53,493 nt of DNA. Origin: an uncultured Paracoccaceae bacterium (lineage in GTDB: Bacteria > Pseudomonadota > Alphaproteobacteria > Rhodobacterales > Rhodobacteraceae). Under the pieces are notes generated by a model. It was not told the DNA's origin and did not search any database. It saw only the letters and a list, made by a program, of their open reading frames with translations. Below, in pieces: positions 27,202 through 35,820 of this stretch; within the stretch, counting starts at the first letter, position 1; each line of letters starts with the position of its first letter. The stretch covers positions 1 through 53,493 of the forward strand of contig CAJWNQ010000011.1 in NCBI GenBank assembly GCA_913043905.1, written 5' to 3'. The position numbers and the translations under genes were made by a program.

Positions 27202-28701
27202 TTATTTTCCAGCCACTTTGCGTTTCAAACGATATTTAATTATACGGTCCCAAACTGGGGGTCCAAACAGCGCCAATATAGTAAGGACAAAAAAGAAAAG
27301 TGAAAGAGGCCGATTTAGCATCAACCACCACTTTTCATCCAACATTACCATTGATTGACCTAAGCGAGTTTCAAGCATACCCCCAAGAATTAGACCTATA
27401 GCCATAGGTACAACAGAGAAGCCATAGCGCCGCATATAAAACCCAAGAATACCTGACCCAACAGCAATCCAAACATCCATCATTGATTGTTCAAGAGCAT
27501 AAGCACCCACTATCGAAAAAATGAAGACAATAGGCCAAAGGATCTGGATTGGAACAAAAGTGACTCGAGCAAAAATTTTGGCACCCCATAAACCTATAAA
27601 AAAGAAAAGTATATTTACAAGCAACATTGACCAAAAGATTGCATAAGCAAAATCTGCTTGGTCAGTAAACATTGTTGGACCAGGTCGTAGCCCATGCACC
27701 ATAAGACCTGCTAAAATTACTGCAGCAGTTGGACTACCTGGAATCCCTAAAGCTAAGGTAGGAACCATTGCCCCACCAGTAGCTGAATTATTCGCCGCTT
27801 CAGATCCAGCAATTCCTTCAAGCGAACCATGACCAAATTCTTCAGGAGTTTTAGACCATCGCTTTGCCTCATTATAACCAATCATAGAGGCTACAGTTGC
27901 GCCTTCAGCGGGTAAGATCCCAATGAAAGTGCCAATACCTGAAGATCGCAGAATTGTTTTCCAAACTTTACGGTAGTCGTTCATATTTGGTAAACGGATA
28001 GACTTCATGACAACTTGTTTACGTTCAACATGCAGATTATCCGCTTGAACTAACAATTCACTGATACCAAAAACACCGATCATAACAGGCACAAAAGGGA
28101 TGCCTTCACTTAGTTCATTTAAACCAAAGGTAAATCGCTCAACAGAGGTCAGAAGATCAATGCCAACAGTGGCCACAAGAATTCCAAACGCGCCCGATAT
28201 AATGTTTTTCACAGGTGAACCGTCACCAATGGTCGCCAACATGGAAAGACCAAAAACAGTTAGAGCAAAATACTCAGGTGGAGCAAAATTATATGCAGCA
28301 CGTGCTAGCAAAGGAGCCGCCGCCATCAAACAAACAACAGAGATGATTCCTCCAATTGTTGAAGAAACAGCCGCCATACCCAAGGCGCGGCCTGCTTCGC
28401 CTCGTTGGGCCAATGGATATCCATCCAAACAGGTGGTGGCACTTGCGGATGTACCAGGAGTATTAATAAGAATTGCCGTTATAGCACCAGCAAAAGTTGC
28501 TGCACAGTAAATAGCAGTTAGAATTGCAATAGCTGGAATTGGTTCCATTGTAATAGTAAAAGGCAGCAGCAAAGCCACACCCGTGGTTGCGTTAAGCCCC
28601 GGTAGGGCACCTACAAGAACACCGCCAAGCGTAGCAGCAAATAATAGCATTAATAAATATGGGTCAGCTAATGCAAACAAGCCGTTAAGAAGTGCATCCA
28701 T
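27202..28701 (-). CDS. tctA: Tripartite tricarboxylate transporter, large membrane subunit
   Basis: Main permease of a TTT-family importer, 499 residues with about 12 hydrophobic segments. The chosen start is the ATG at 28701 (MDALLNGLFALADP), which follows the tctB stop by 5 bases with GGTGA upstream; an in-frame start six codons earlier would overlap tctB. Family landmarks are GALPGLNATTGVALLLPFT, NTPGTSASATTCLDGYPLAQRGEAGRAL-type loop and PTLALGIPGSPTAAVILAGL. Despite the name, many TTT systems of alphaproteobacteria import sugar acids or other carboxylates. The downstream operon suggests an aldonate here. Confidence 0.92.
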   Translation of the reverse strand: MDALLNGLFALADPYLLMLLFAATLGGVLVGALPGLNATTGVALLLPFTITMEPIPAIAILTAIYCAATFAGAITAILINTPGTSASATTCLDGYPLAQRGEAGRALGMAAVSSTIGGIISVVCLMAAAPLLARAAYNFAPPEYFALTVFGLSMLATIGDGSPVKNIISGAFGILVATVGIDLLTSVERFTFGLNELSEGIPFVPVMIGVFGISELLVQADNLHVERKQVVMKSIRLPNMNDYRKVWKTILRSSGIGTFIGILPAEGATVASMIGYNEAKRWSKTPEEFGHGSLEGIAGSEAANNSATGGAMVPTLALGIPGSPTAAVILAGLMVHGLRPGPTMFTDQADFAYAIFWSMLLVNILFFFIGLWGAKIFARVTFVPIQILWPIVFIFSIVGAYALEQSMMDVWIAVGSGILGFYMRRYGFSVVPMAIGLILGGMLETRLGQSMVMLDEKWWLMLNRPLSLFFFVLTILALFGPPVWDRIIKYRLKRKVAGK

Positions 28702-28706
28702 GTTAA

Positions 28707-29192
28707 TCACCCATACCAAATATTAGTTAAAAGCCCACGAGGAAAGCGCACTTCAAAGATGCTATCAAAAAGGAAGAAAACAGAAAAAGGAACAAAAAGA
28801 CCCACTAAAATAATGGCCCAAGCACGCCGCTCACCCCAAAGAATAGTTAACATGGTCGCAAAAAGACCCAGTCCCAAAAACAGATCAATATCAGCAATTA
28901 TTAAAAACCCAACAAGCAAACCCATTGTTAAATGAACAACTTTAGTCATTCGTTTAGGTGTCTTGTCATTATCACGGAATATCAACCAGACTGATAATAT
29001 TATAATTAAACCAATTATTAGTTGTGGAAAATCTGACGGCTGCATACCACGTTTCAGGATTGGTGGTACGCGATCAAACTGAGTTGATAGAAAGTAAGCC
29101 AAAACACAAAATGCAATTATCCCAAACGGTATCAAGTAGCGAAAAACAGTCCGATTGGAGGTATGCTTAGAAACATCAACAAATGGTTGCAT
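28707..29192 (-). CDS. tctB: Tripartite tricarboxylate transporter, small membrane subunit
   Basis: A 161-residue inner-membrane protein with four hydrophobic segments (about 20-38, 51-69, 89-106 and 117-147), as in TctB (PF07331). LKRGMQPSDFPQLI matches the conserved loop of this family. AGGAC lies upstream of the ATG. It sits between tctC and tctA, the canonical order, and is preceded by a hairpin that follows tctC. Confidence 0.87.
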   Translation of the reverse strand: MQPFVDVSKHTSNRTVFRYLIPFGIIAFCVLAYFLSTQFDRVPPILKRGMQPSDFPQLIIGLIIILSVWLIFRDNDKTPKRMTKVVHLTMGLLVGFLIIADIDLFLGLGLFATMLTILWGERRAWAIILVGLFVPFSVFFLFDSIFEVRFPRGLLTNIWYG

Positions 29193-29222
29193 TTAACAGT
29201 CCTATTTTATCATTAAATGTGA

Positions 29223-29246
29223 CGTGGCAATAATATAACTGCCACG
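29223..29246 (-). other. Intercistronic hairpin between tctC and tctB
   Basis: Perfect 7-bp arms CGTGGCA (29223-29229) and TGCCACG (29240-29246) with a 10-base loop lie 14 bases past the tctC stop. No T-run follows, so it probably protects or separates the tctC message rather than terminating fully. Confidence 0.65.
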
Positions 29247-29259
29247 CCTAAAGGTTAAC

Positions 29260-30210
29260 TTATTCTATGAAGCCAAGCTCTTTCAAAGCTGATTCCATAT
29301 CAGTTACCATTGTAGTAATCTGATCACCCCATTCATCCGAACCCACAACAGATGTGCTGTCTAAACCAACAGATTCTAAGAAACCTTGATAAATGCTGTG
29401 GTTCATCGCTTTTAATAAAGCTGTTTCAATTTTCTCAGCGATTGCATCGGGAGTATCCTTATGAACCGCAAATCCACGCACAGTTGAGAAACTAACATCT
29501 ATTCCCATTTCTTTAGCAGTTGTGACGTTTGGCAACCCTGCCATACGCTCGTTTGCTAAAACAACTATTGGACAAACATCACCCGCATCAATCTGCGATC
29601 CTGCTTCTGCCAAGTTTAAAACTGCAGCATTAACTGCGCCCGCAACCAATTGTGTTGCAAGTTCACCACCACCATCAAAGGGAACGATTTTTGGGGTTTT
29701 CATTCCACCCTTTTTTGTAAACATAAATGCTGATACATCATCAATATTGCCTAGATGCGTTGTACCATAAAGAATTGGAGCTTCTTTTTGTGCTGCAACA
29801 AAAGCATTTGCATCCGCATACGCTCCACATTTTACCATAAGAATTTGTGGATCATCCGTACCCCGTGCAATTGGACGAATATCATCAAGCACCATCTTAG
29901 TTTTGCCTTTAGCAACAGTAGCCGCGTGACCAATAGTAAAAGTCAGGATCGAATATCCATCCGCTGGTACAGTTAAATAGTGATCCATAGCCACGGCACC
30001 ACCGCCACCTTTTTTATTAACAATAACCATATCTGCTTTTAACTCGCGCCGCGCTCGCAGCATCATCATACGCGTGGTAACGTCAGTTCCACCACCATTG
30101 CCAGCGTGAGTGACAACTTCAATAGTCTTTGACGGGTACTCTTCCGCAGCTGCAGTGGTTCCAGTCAAAGCCATTACCACAATAGAACAAGTCGTAAAAA
30201 ATTTATTCAT
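29260..30210 (-). CDS. tctC: Tripartite tricarboxylate transporter, periplasmic binding protein
   Basis: Extracytoplasmic solute receptor of the TTT importer. The ATG at 30210 has GGGAGA 8 bases upstream and gives a 316-residue protein starting MNKFFTTCSIVVMALTGTTA, a signal peptide cleaved near AAA-EEYPSK. A frame 22 codons longer upstream lacks both an RBS and a signal sequence. The mature TctC/Bug fold (PF03401) shows YPSKTIEVVTHAGNGGGTDVTTR, the ligand-binding first loop, and later FDGGGELATQLVAGAVNAAV. It is the first gene of the sugar-acid operon and the receptor that decides the substrate. Confidence 0.92.
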   Translation of the reverse strand: MNKFFTTCSIVVMALTGTTAAAEEYPSKTIEVVTHAGNGGGTDVTTRMMMLRARRELKADMVIVNKKGGGGAVAMDHYLTVPADGYSILTFTIGHAATVAKGKTKMVLDDIRPIARGTDDPQILMVKCGAYADANAFVAAQKEAPILYGTTHLGNIDDVSAFMFTKKGGMKTPKIVPFDGGGELATQLVAGAVNAAVLNLAEAGSQIDAGDVCPIVVLANERMAGLPNVTTAKEMGIDVSFSTVRGFAVHKDTPDAIAEKIETALLKAMNHSIYQGFLESVGLDSTSVVGSDEWGDQITTMVTDMESALKELGFIE

Positions 30211-30295
30211 TATTATTCTCCCAATAAGTTTTTGATCGTTGCACCATCCGGCGCTTCGAATCATCGTAAAACTCACATATCAGGTATTTGGTGTT

Positions 30296-30305
30296 TGGTA
30301 TACCA
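30296..30305. promoter_or_regulatory. UxuR/ExuR-like operator upstream of tctC
   Basis: TGGTATACCA is a perfect 10-bp palindrome inside TTTGGTATACCATTT. It is close to the AAATTGGTATACCAATTT consensus bound by E. coli UxuR/ExuR, FCD-type GntR regulators. It lies 86 bases upstream of the tctC start and is the best candidate site for the operon's own GntR protein. Confidence 0.55.
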
Positions 30306-30337
30306 TTTATCATAATCTACATAAGGTTTATGATAAA
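30306..30337. repeat. 10-bp inverted repeat next to the tctC operator
   Basis: Arms TTTATCATAA (30306-30315) and TTATGATAAA (30328-30337) are exact inverted copies with a 12-base spacer. The repeat lies between the operator and the IS relic. It could be a second protein site or an RNA hairpin; no T-run makes it a terminator. Confidence 0.5.
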
Positions 30338-30344
30338 AAAATAA

Positions 30345-30559
30345 TATTAACTTGAGACAGGAACCTACCACCAAAAAAATTGGCTCATTAAAATAACCCT
30401 AAAGATACGAATACCTTAGTTATCGAAAGCCCTGTTGTTATCGCACCATTCTGTTTCTTTCAAATGTAAATGAAAAGTGTATCTGGGCACACGTTTAAAC
30501 TTCGCCAAACGCACTTTACCCATGCACCAGAAGCCTTCGATCCCATTGGTGTGAATGTT
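30345..30559 (-). pseudogene. IS1595-family transposase remnant (C-terminal part)
   Basis: Read on the minus strand from 30559, the frame gives NIHTNGIEGFWCMGKVRL then AKFKRVPRYTFHLHLKETEW, ending at a TAA (30416-30418). H-x-NGIE-x-FW, K-x-RL-x-KF and TFHLHLKE are hallmarks of the C-terminal end of IS1595-family (ISXO2-like) transposases. The N-terminal two thirds are absent; the hisD-like gene begins 26 bases upstream. Immediately after the coding relic, TGTCTCAAG at about 30346-30358 (complement) may be part of one terminal inverted repeat. The element is dead, but it marks a past insertion at the junction of two catabolic islands. Confidence 0.75.
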
Positions 30560-30584
30560 GAAAATTTTATAAAAATAATATTAT

Positions 30585-31922
30585 TTATTTAGTATCAGTA
30601 TTTTGCCGATAAGCGGGAGCTCCCTTGCCATATGGTACGTTTACGCCTCCATAACGTCGCACGCGAAGATTGCACTGTTCGGCATGTCCCACAAATCCTT
30701 CAAGCATACAAAGGCGTGACCCATAAGCGCCAATTTCTGCAGCTGCTTCATCCGTTGTAATTTTTTGATAAGAGTGTGTTTTTAGGTATTTCCCAACCCA
30801 AAGCCCTCCAGTATAACGACCCGCTTTTTTAGTTGGTAATGTATGATTTGTGCCAATTACTTTATCACCATTCGCCACATTCGTACGAGCACCTAAAAAT
30901 AATGCACCATAGCAAGTCATATTGTCCAAGAACCAATCATCACGGTTAGTCATTACTTGAACATGTTCCGAAGCAATGTCATCGGCTACCTGCAACATTT
31001 CATCATAAGTATCACATAAAATAACTTCGCCGTAATCATCCCAAGATACACGTGCTGTTTCAGAGGTTGGCAGAATATTTAAAATACGGTCAATCTCAGA
31101 CAAGGTTTGTTCGGCGAGTTTGCGAGAATTAGTTAGCAATACACAAGGACTATTATATCCATGCTCAGCTTGTCCCAAAAGGTCTGTAGCGCACATTTCT
31201 GCATCTACAGTATCATCAGCTATAACCATCGTTTCAGTAGGGCCTGCAAAAAGATCTATACCAACTCGACCAAAAAGTTGGCGCTTAGCTTCAGCAACAA
31301 AGGCATTACCTGGCCCAACTAAAAGATGAACTGGGTCAATTGTTTCCGTACCAATAGCCATGGCACCAACAGCCTGGATACCACCTAAAACATAAATTTC
31401 ATGTGCTCCTCCAAGGTGCATAGCAGCGATAACTGCAGGATTAGGTTCACCTTTGAACGGTGGCGTACAGGCAATGATCCGAGGAACACCCGCGACAGAT
31501 GCGGTTGCAACCGACATATGGGCTGAAGCTACCATTGGAAACTTACCACCTGGCACATAACAACCCACTGATTGTACTGGGATATTCTTATGCCCCAGTA
31601 TGACACCAGGCATTGGCTCTACTTCAATATCTAGCATTGAGTCTCGCTGAGCCTGGGCAAATTTTCGTACATTATCTTGTGCAAATTTTATGTCAGCCAT
31701 ATCTGAAGGTGCCACTTGAGAAATAATCTCAGCAATCTCAGCATTACTTAGACGATAAGTATCTTTATCGTAATTATCAAATTTTATTGCTAAATCATGT
31801 AGAGCTCGATCTCCACGATTTTCTATATCTTTTAATGTTGCCGCAACAATTGATGCCGTATGCATATCATCTTCAGCTCTATCAGCTTCAGGTTTGCCTT
31901 GCTTGAGGTATGTAATAGTCAT
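30585..31922 (-). CDS. hpsN: Histidinol dehydrogenase-family enzyme, HpsN-like (sulfopropanediol dehydrogenase)
   Basis: A 445-residue Zn- and NAD-dependent dehydrogenase of the HisD superfamily. [40 protein letters not shown] and the metal-binding DLLGQAEHG and EGFVGHAEQ are present. It is not next to his genes and resembles HpsN of roseobacters, known to oxidise (R)-2,3-dihydroxypropane-1-sulfonate to sulfolactate in two steps. Its gene overlaps the aldolase gene by four bases (ATGA) in a TRAP operon under a LacI regulator. No sulfolactate lyase or hpsOP genes lie nearby, so the true substrate is open. Confidence 0.72.
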   Translation of the reverse strand: MTITYLKQGKPEADRAEDDMHTASIVAATLKDIENRGDRALHDLAIKFDNYDKDTYRLSNAEIAEIISQVAPSDMADIKFAQDNVRKFAQAQRDSMLDIEVEPMPGVILGHKNIPVQSVGCYVPGGKFPMVASAHMSVATASVAGVPRIIACTPPFKGEPNPAVIAAMHLGGAHEIYVLGGIQAVGAMAIGTETIDPVHLLVGPGNAFVAEAKRQLFGRVGIDLFAGPTETMVIADDTVDAEMCATDLLGQAEHGYNSPCVLLTNSRKLAEQTLSEIDRILNILPTSETARVSWDDYGEVILCDTYDEMLQVADDIASEHVQVMTNRDDWFLDNMTCYGALFLGARTNVANGDKVIGTNHTLPTKKAGRYTGGLWVGKYLKTHSYQKITTDEAAAEIGAYGSRLCMLEGFVGHAEQCNLRVRRYGGVNVPYGKGAPAYRQNTDTK

Positions 31923-32698
31923 TTTATTATATCCTTAGTGCTTCGAAATTTATTGAAATTTTGTGAAAGGGTGGCACCACCAGTGGTCATTAAGGAGTGG
32001 TCAGACCCAATTACAAATAAAGACCCACCCGCAGCATGCAGTGCTGTTAAATCTTCAGATGGCGGACAATAAAGACCAGTTGATGTATTTTTATTACCCA
32101 GCATTTTATTAGACATCTCGGTTACTTCAGGTGCAAAAAAATCAGTATATCCATGTGATACTGCCAAATCAGCACGCCCAATAAAAAGTGCATCAACACC
32201 GTCTACAGCAGCAATATCTGCATGGTTAATTACACCTTCAGGATCCTCTATCTGGCAAATTAAAGATACTTCACTATATGTCTTTTCAAGATGTTCTGTC
32301 ATTGAGCGTCGAGCATAATTAGCTGCTCTAGATGTGCCTGCAAATCCACGCCCCCCAATACCGTAGGATGTTGATTTTGATATTAATTCCGCCTGAACAG
32401 CTGTTTTAACATGGGGCACCATAATTCCAGCAGCCCCAGCATCCAAAACATTAAGCACCCAATCTGATGTTGAACTCGGTACTCGAACAATTATTGGGCA
32501 ATTTTCAGCACGTCCTGCAATAATCATAATATCCATTGTAGTCCTGTCAAATGGAGCATGCTCAGCATCCAGAACTAAAAAATCAAATCCAGCGTTTGCC
32601 ATGATCTCAACAATAATGGGATGTGGAGTTTTAATAAATGCCCCCAACAAAAGTTCTTTGGAAACTAATTTTTTTTTGAAGTCAGAGTTTATAGACAT
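31919..32698 (-). CDS. HpcH/HpaI-family aldolase
   Basis: Class II pyruvate-type aldolase, predicted to split a 2-keto-3-deoxy or 4-hydroxy-2-keto acid into pyruvate and an aldehyde. The ATG at 32698 has GGAG 7 bases upstream and gives 259 residues starting [19 protein letters not shown]; the frame runs 30 codons further but into the transporter gene. [32 protein letters not shown] (metal Glu) and [15 protein letters not shown] (metal Asp) are the active-site motifs. The usual G-P-x-D-L is G-R-A-D-L here. The aldehyde could be passed to the HisD-like dehydrogenase encoded next. Confidence 0.83.
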   Translation of the reverse strand: MSINSDFKKKLVSKELLLGAFIKTPHPIIVEIMANAGFDFLVLDAEHAPFDRTTMDIMIIAGRAENCPIIVRVPSSTSDWVLNVLDAGAAGIMVPHVKTAVQAELISKSTSYGIGGRGFAGTSRAANYARRSMTEHLEKTYSEVSLICQIEDPEGVINHADIAAVDGVDALFIGRADLAVSHGYTDFFAPEVTEMSNKMLGNKNTSTGLYCPPSEDLTALHAAGGSLFVIGSDHSLMTTGGATLSQNFNKFRSTKDIIK

Positions 32699-32711
32699 TT
32701 TATTTCTCCAA

Positions 32712-34616
32712 TTAATAGACATTAGCTTCATGAGAAGCTGCATAGCGATTTGACAAAATCCAAAACATGCAAACCAAACCAACACCAATAATTGTTGATG
32801 GCCAATGGGGAAATAATAGCAATACAGATGGGAATGCCCACATCACAGATGTAAATCGCCCAAAGATAGGTTGCCCAGCAAAAAATGCAGCCACGCTTAG
32901 CGTGAAGCCAATACCCGCTAATATTGCCATAGCTATAGATGCCGCACCTCCTTGTAATAATAAACCAGGATAAATCAGCATCAGCATTGGAATTGCATAA
33001 GCAGTCACTCCCAACCTTAAAGATTGACTAGCAACTCCAGTCCAACTGGTTTTTGCTACTGTAGCTGCAACAAATACTGCCACGCAAACTGGTGGCGTAA
33101 TTACAGACAAAACAGCATAATAGAGTACAAACAAATGCACAGTAATAGGTGGTAGACCTTGCTGAATTAATACAGGAGCAAAAACTGCTGCCACTAGAAC
33201 ATACGCCGCAGAAGTAGGAAGCCCCATACCAGCAATAAGGCAAACTATAGCCATAATAATTGCAATCAAAATTAGATTACCATCAGCCAATGTAAGAATA
33301 GATGATGTTACAGCCACACCAACCCCTGTAAGATTTACAATAGCTACAAAAACTTGAGCCGCCACTAGCAAAATACCGACAATGACCACACCCCGACCTC
33401 CATCTTCAAGGGCTCGAACAAGTGTTTTGAATATTTCACGAATTGAAATACCCACTGATAAGCTCAAGACAACATAAGAAATAATTATTCCAATCATGCC
33501 ATAGCAAGCTGTCAATTGGATCGAATTACCATTAAATATTCCAAATGCTAATCCTGCAATACCTGCAACAATTGGACCCATACGGTACCAATTAAATGCA
33601 TCACGCCAATCTGGAAGTTCACTCTGTTCGACAGCACCAAGACCAGTTCGCTTAGCTATAAGGTGGATAGTAGTGAAAACACCAAGATAGAAAAGAAATG
33701 CAGGAAAAACCGCCACAGCAGCTATATTCCAGTAATTGACACCAACTAATTCCGCCATAACAAAAGCTGCAGTACCCATAATTGGAGGTGCAAGCTGACC
33801 ACCTGTAGAGGCCACAGCTTCAACCGCACCAGCAAAAGGCGCCGGATAACGTAGTCGCTTCATTAACGGAATAGTAAAATTTCCAGTGGTAGCAATGTTC
33901 GCTACTGAAGATCCAGAAATTGAACCAAAAAGTCCAGATGCAATAGTAGCAATTTTAGCAGCGCCTCCAGGACTTTTACCCCCTGCACGAGCACTTAAAT
34001 CAAAAAATGTTTGCCCTGCACCAGTATGAAGCAGTAATGAGCCAAAAAGAATAAAAGCAGCTAAGGTTGTGGAAGCTATTGAAACTAACATACCCCAGAG
34101 GCCTCGGTCAGAAAGAAATATTACTTCTGCCAAATAACCTATATCAAAACCTCGGTGGCCCAGTGCTCCCGGAATTTTGTCTCCCAAAAAAGCATAAATA
34201 ACTATACCACCCACGATTAATGGGAATATTAAAGACGCACTTCGGCGTGCCATTTCAAGAATAACGAGAAGAGTGCCAAATCCCAAAATTATATCTATTT
34301 CTTCTGCAATAGGTAGATTGTTCATAATGCGCTCAAAATTCAAGACTATATAAGCGGCTGATATAATAACAAAAATTGAAATCAAAATATCAATCAGTGC
34401 TCCCAGTGGTCTCCATTTTTTACCAATGCCTAACGGAAATAATAATACACTCAGTGGTACTATCATTGCAACGAAGATGGCGCGCTGAATTAATGTCTCA
34501 AATGAACCAAAAAAAGATGTATAGAATACAAAAAGGCCAATCCCAATTGCAATTATAGCTGCAAAAAAATTAAGTAATGATGTCGTTGAAGATGTGTCAT
34601 CTAAAATTTTTGGCAC
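32712..34616 (-). CDS. TRAP transporter fused 4TM/12TM permease
   Basis: A 634-residue inner-membrane protein that fuses the DctQ-like small subunit (four segments in about residues 1-125) to the DctM-like large subunit (about 130-600). This fusion is normal for TAXI-type TRAP systems. Landmarks are GSISGSSVANIATTGNFTIPLMKR, STGGQLAPPIMGTAAFVMAE and GMGLPTSAAYVLVA. Uptake is driven by an ion gradient together with the receptor encoded just upstream. The spacer between the two genes contains a hairpin. Confidence 0.9.
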   Translation of the reverse strand: MPKILDDTSSTTSLLNFFAAIIAIGIGLFVFYTSFFGSFETLIQRAIFVAMIVPLSVLLFPLGIGKKWRPLGALIDILISIFVIISAAYIVLNFERIMNNLPIAEEIDIILGFGTLLVILEMARRSASLIFPLIVGGIVIYAFLGDKIPGALGHRGFDIGYLAEVIFLSDRGLWGMLVSIASTTLAAFILFGSLLLHTGAGQTFFDLSARAGGKSPGGAAKIATIASGLFGSISGSSVANIATTGNFTIPLMKRLRYPAPFAGAVEAVASTGGQLAPPIMGTAAFVMAELVGVNYWNIAAVAVFPAFLFYLGVFTTIHLIAKRTGLGAVEQSELPDWRDAFNWYRMGPIVAGIAGLAFGIFNGNSIQLTACYGMIGIIISYVVLSLSVGISIREIFKTLVRALEDGGRGVVIVGILLVAAQVFVAIVNLTGVGVAVTSSILTLADGNLILIAIIMAIVCLIAGMGLPTSAAYVLVAAVFAPVLIQQGLPPITVHLFVLYYAVLSVITPPVCVAVFVAATVAKTSWTGVASQSLRLGVTAYAIPMLMLIYPGLLLQGGAASIAMAILAGIGFTLSVAAFFAGQPIFGRFTSVMWAFPSVLLLFPHWPSTIIGVGLVCMFWILSNRYAASHEANVY

Positions 34617-34639
34617 AGATTTATTCCTTTCTTAATTAT

Positions 34640-34670
34640 GCCCAACGCCACTCATAAAGTAGCGCTGGGC
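34640..34670 (-). other. Intercistronic hairpin between the TAXI receptor gene and its permease gene
   Basis: Arms GCCCAACGC (34640-34648) and GCGCTGGGC (34662-34670) pair over 9 bases with a single G-U pair when transcribed on the minus strand; on the plus strand this would be an A-C mismatch. It starts 8 bases past the receptor stop and likely stabilises or separates the receptor message. Confidence 0.65.
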
Positions 34671-34678
34671 AAATTGAT

Positions 34679-35644
34679 TTATTTAAGGGCAGATGGAACC
34701 GTAAGTCCAATTTCCTCGAAATATTTTATAGCACCAGGGTGCAGCTTTGAAGTCGCATATTGTAGCGTCAACTCTGCAAGGTTTTTTCCTTTAACAGCTG
34801 GGAAGGCCGTCGCTTGTTCAATACTGTCCTCCATCACTGCCTTGACTATGTTATACGCTACATCATCAGACAAACCAGGTCGTGCAGATACACCTACCAT
34901 GAAGGCCCAAGCAGTGTATGGTCCAGAATTTTCCATTTTTCCTCCAGGCATCTCTACGATAGAAAGCTCTGGTAATTCTGCTTTAATTATACCTACTTGT
35001 TCTTTGCTAAGCCCCAAAACCTGTAGTGGCGTAAAGGTCGCTATGTCTGTTGTTAGAGCGTCAAAACTGGTACCAACTGCAGATTTTACGAAACCTACTG
35101 ACCGGTTATCTTTAATTGCTGATGCAAGCTCTCCGTTTGAACCACGCACCCAGTCTGGTTCAAAACCAAGTGTCGACATTACGTCTAAAGATGTTGCTTC
35201 TGTTGAACTACCCCGTTGTCCAGGACCAAAACGTACTCCTGTCAACTCAGATAGTGAAGTAACACCAGAATCTTGGCGAACAACTACATTCTGTGGTGCC
35301 AATGTGTAAGCCCAAAGAAGTTTAGAGTCTATCGCGTTTCCATCAAATGTCTTAATACCACTATTTGCGTGATAAAGAGCACTTGTTGTTATTAGGCCAA
35401 TATCAAGCTGTCCACGCGCCATTCTTTTTAGATTATCAACTGTAGCACCTGTTTCAACTACAGAAGCTTGATAGTCTGGGTAAGCCTGATTTACGAGCTT
35501 TGTTATAGCTGCAAAATACGCATAGTGTGAACTTTGAGCATTGGTCGCACCAAACGCTAAGCGCTCTTCTGCAGCTGCAGCAAACGGCATAACAGCAGTC
35601 GCCATCAGCAATACTGCCGGTCTCCATACTTTTAAAAAATTCAT
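34679..35644 (-). CDS. TAXI-family TRAP transporter solute receptor
   Basis: Periplasmic solute-binding protein of 321 residues. A signal peptide spans about residues 1-24 (VMPFAAAA-EER). The TAXI family (PF16868) is shown by LAFGATNAQSSHYAYFAAITKLVNQ, ETGATVDNLKRMARGQLDIGL, GVRFGPGQRGSSTEA and the C-terminal LHPGAIKYFEEIGL. Characterised TAXI receptors bind glutamate, 2-oxoglutarate or other carboxylates; the ligand here cannot be told. It is the first gene of the operon, behind three palindromes that are probable LacI-type operator sites. Confidence 0.9.
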   Translation of the reverse strand: MNFLKVWRPAVLLMATAVMPFAAAAEERLAFGATNAQSSHYAYFAAITKLVNQAYPDYQASVVETGATVDNLKRMARGQLDIGLITTSALYHANSGIKTFDGNAIDSKLLWAYTLAPQNVVVRQDSGVTSLSELTGVRFGPGQRGSSTEATSLDVMSTLGFEPDWVRGSNGELASAIKDNRSVGFVKSAVGTSFDALTTDIATFTPLQVLGLSKEQVGIIKAELPELSIVEMPGGKMENSGPYTAWAFMVGVSARPGLSDDVAYNIVKAVMEDSIEQATAFPAVKGKNLAELTLQYATSKLHPGAIKYFEEIGLTVPSALK

Positions 35645-35671
35645 GATGCATTACTCCTTGCATATGTGGCA

Positions 35672-35815
35672 CCACGAAATAATTTCATGGTAATATCCAC
35701 TATTCAAAAAAGTAACGTTAGTGAAATAAACTGCAAGATAAAATATTATTTTATGAAATATTTCATATATCTTTATTTATTAAACAAAAAAAATAGCCTA
35801 TGAAATTATTTACTC
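35672..35815. promoter_or_regulatory. Three related palindromic operator-like sites upstream of the TAXI operon
   Basis: Site 1, 35672-35690: CCACGAAATAATTTCATGG, palindromic except for one pair. Site 2, 35752-35767: TATGAAATATTTCATA, a perfect 16-bp palindrome. Site 3, 35798-35815: CTATGAAATTATTTACTC, close to site 1 read on the other strand. The shared core is TGAAAT(n)ATTTCA. All three lie between the lacI-type gene and the receptor gene, so they are good candidates for its binding sites. The core lacks the central CG of most LacI operators. Confidence 0.6.
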
Positions 35816-35820
35816 TAAAT

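Noticed and set aside
30211-30276. Longer TctC with 22 extra N-terminal residues
   Set aside because: The extension would precede the signal peptide and lacks an RBS; the ATG at 30210 has GGGAGA in the right place.
30585-31922. Histidine-biosynthesis hisD
   Set aside because: No his genes are adjacent. It sits in a LacI-controlled TRAP operon and resembles HpsN-type catabolic dehydrogenases.
34638-35309. A 223-codon open frame opposite the TAXI receptor gene
   Set aside because: It is an antisense shadow; the minus strand encodes a receptor with signal peptide and conserved TAXI motifs.
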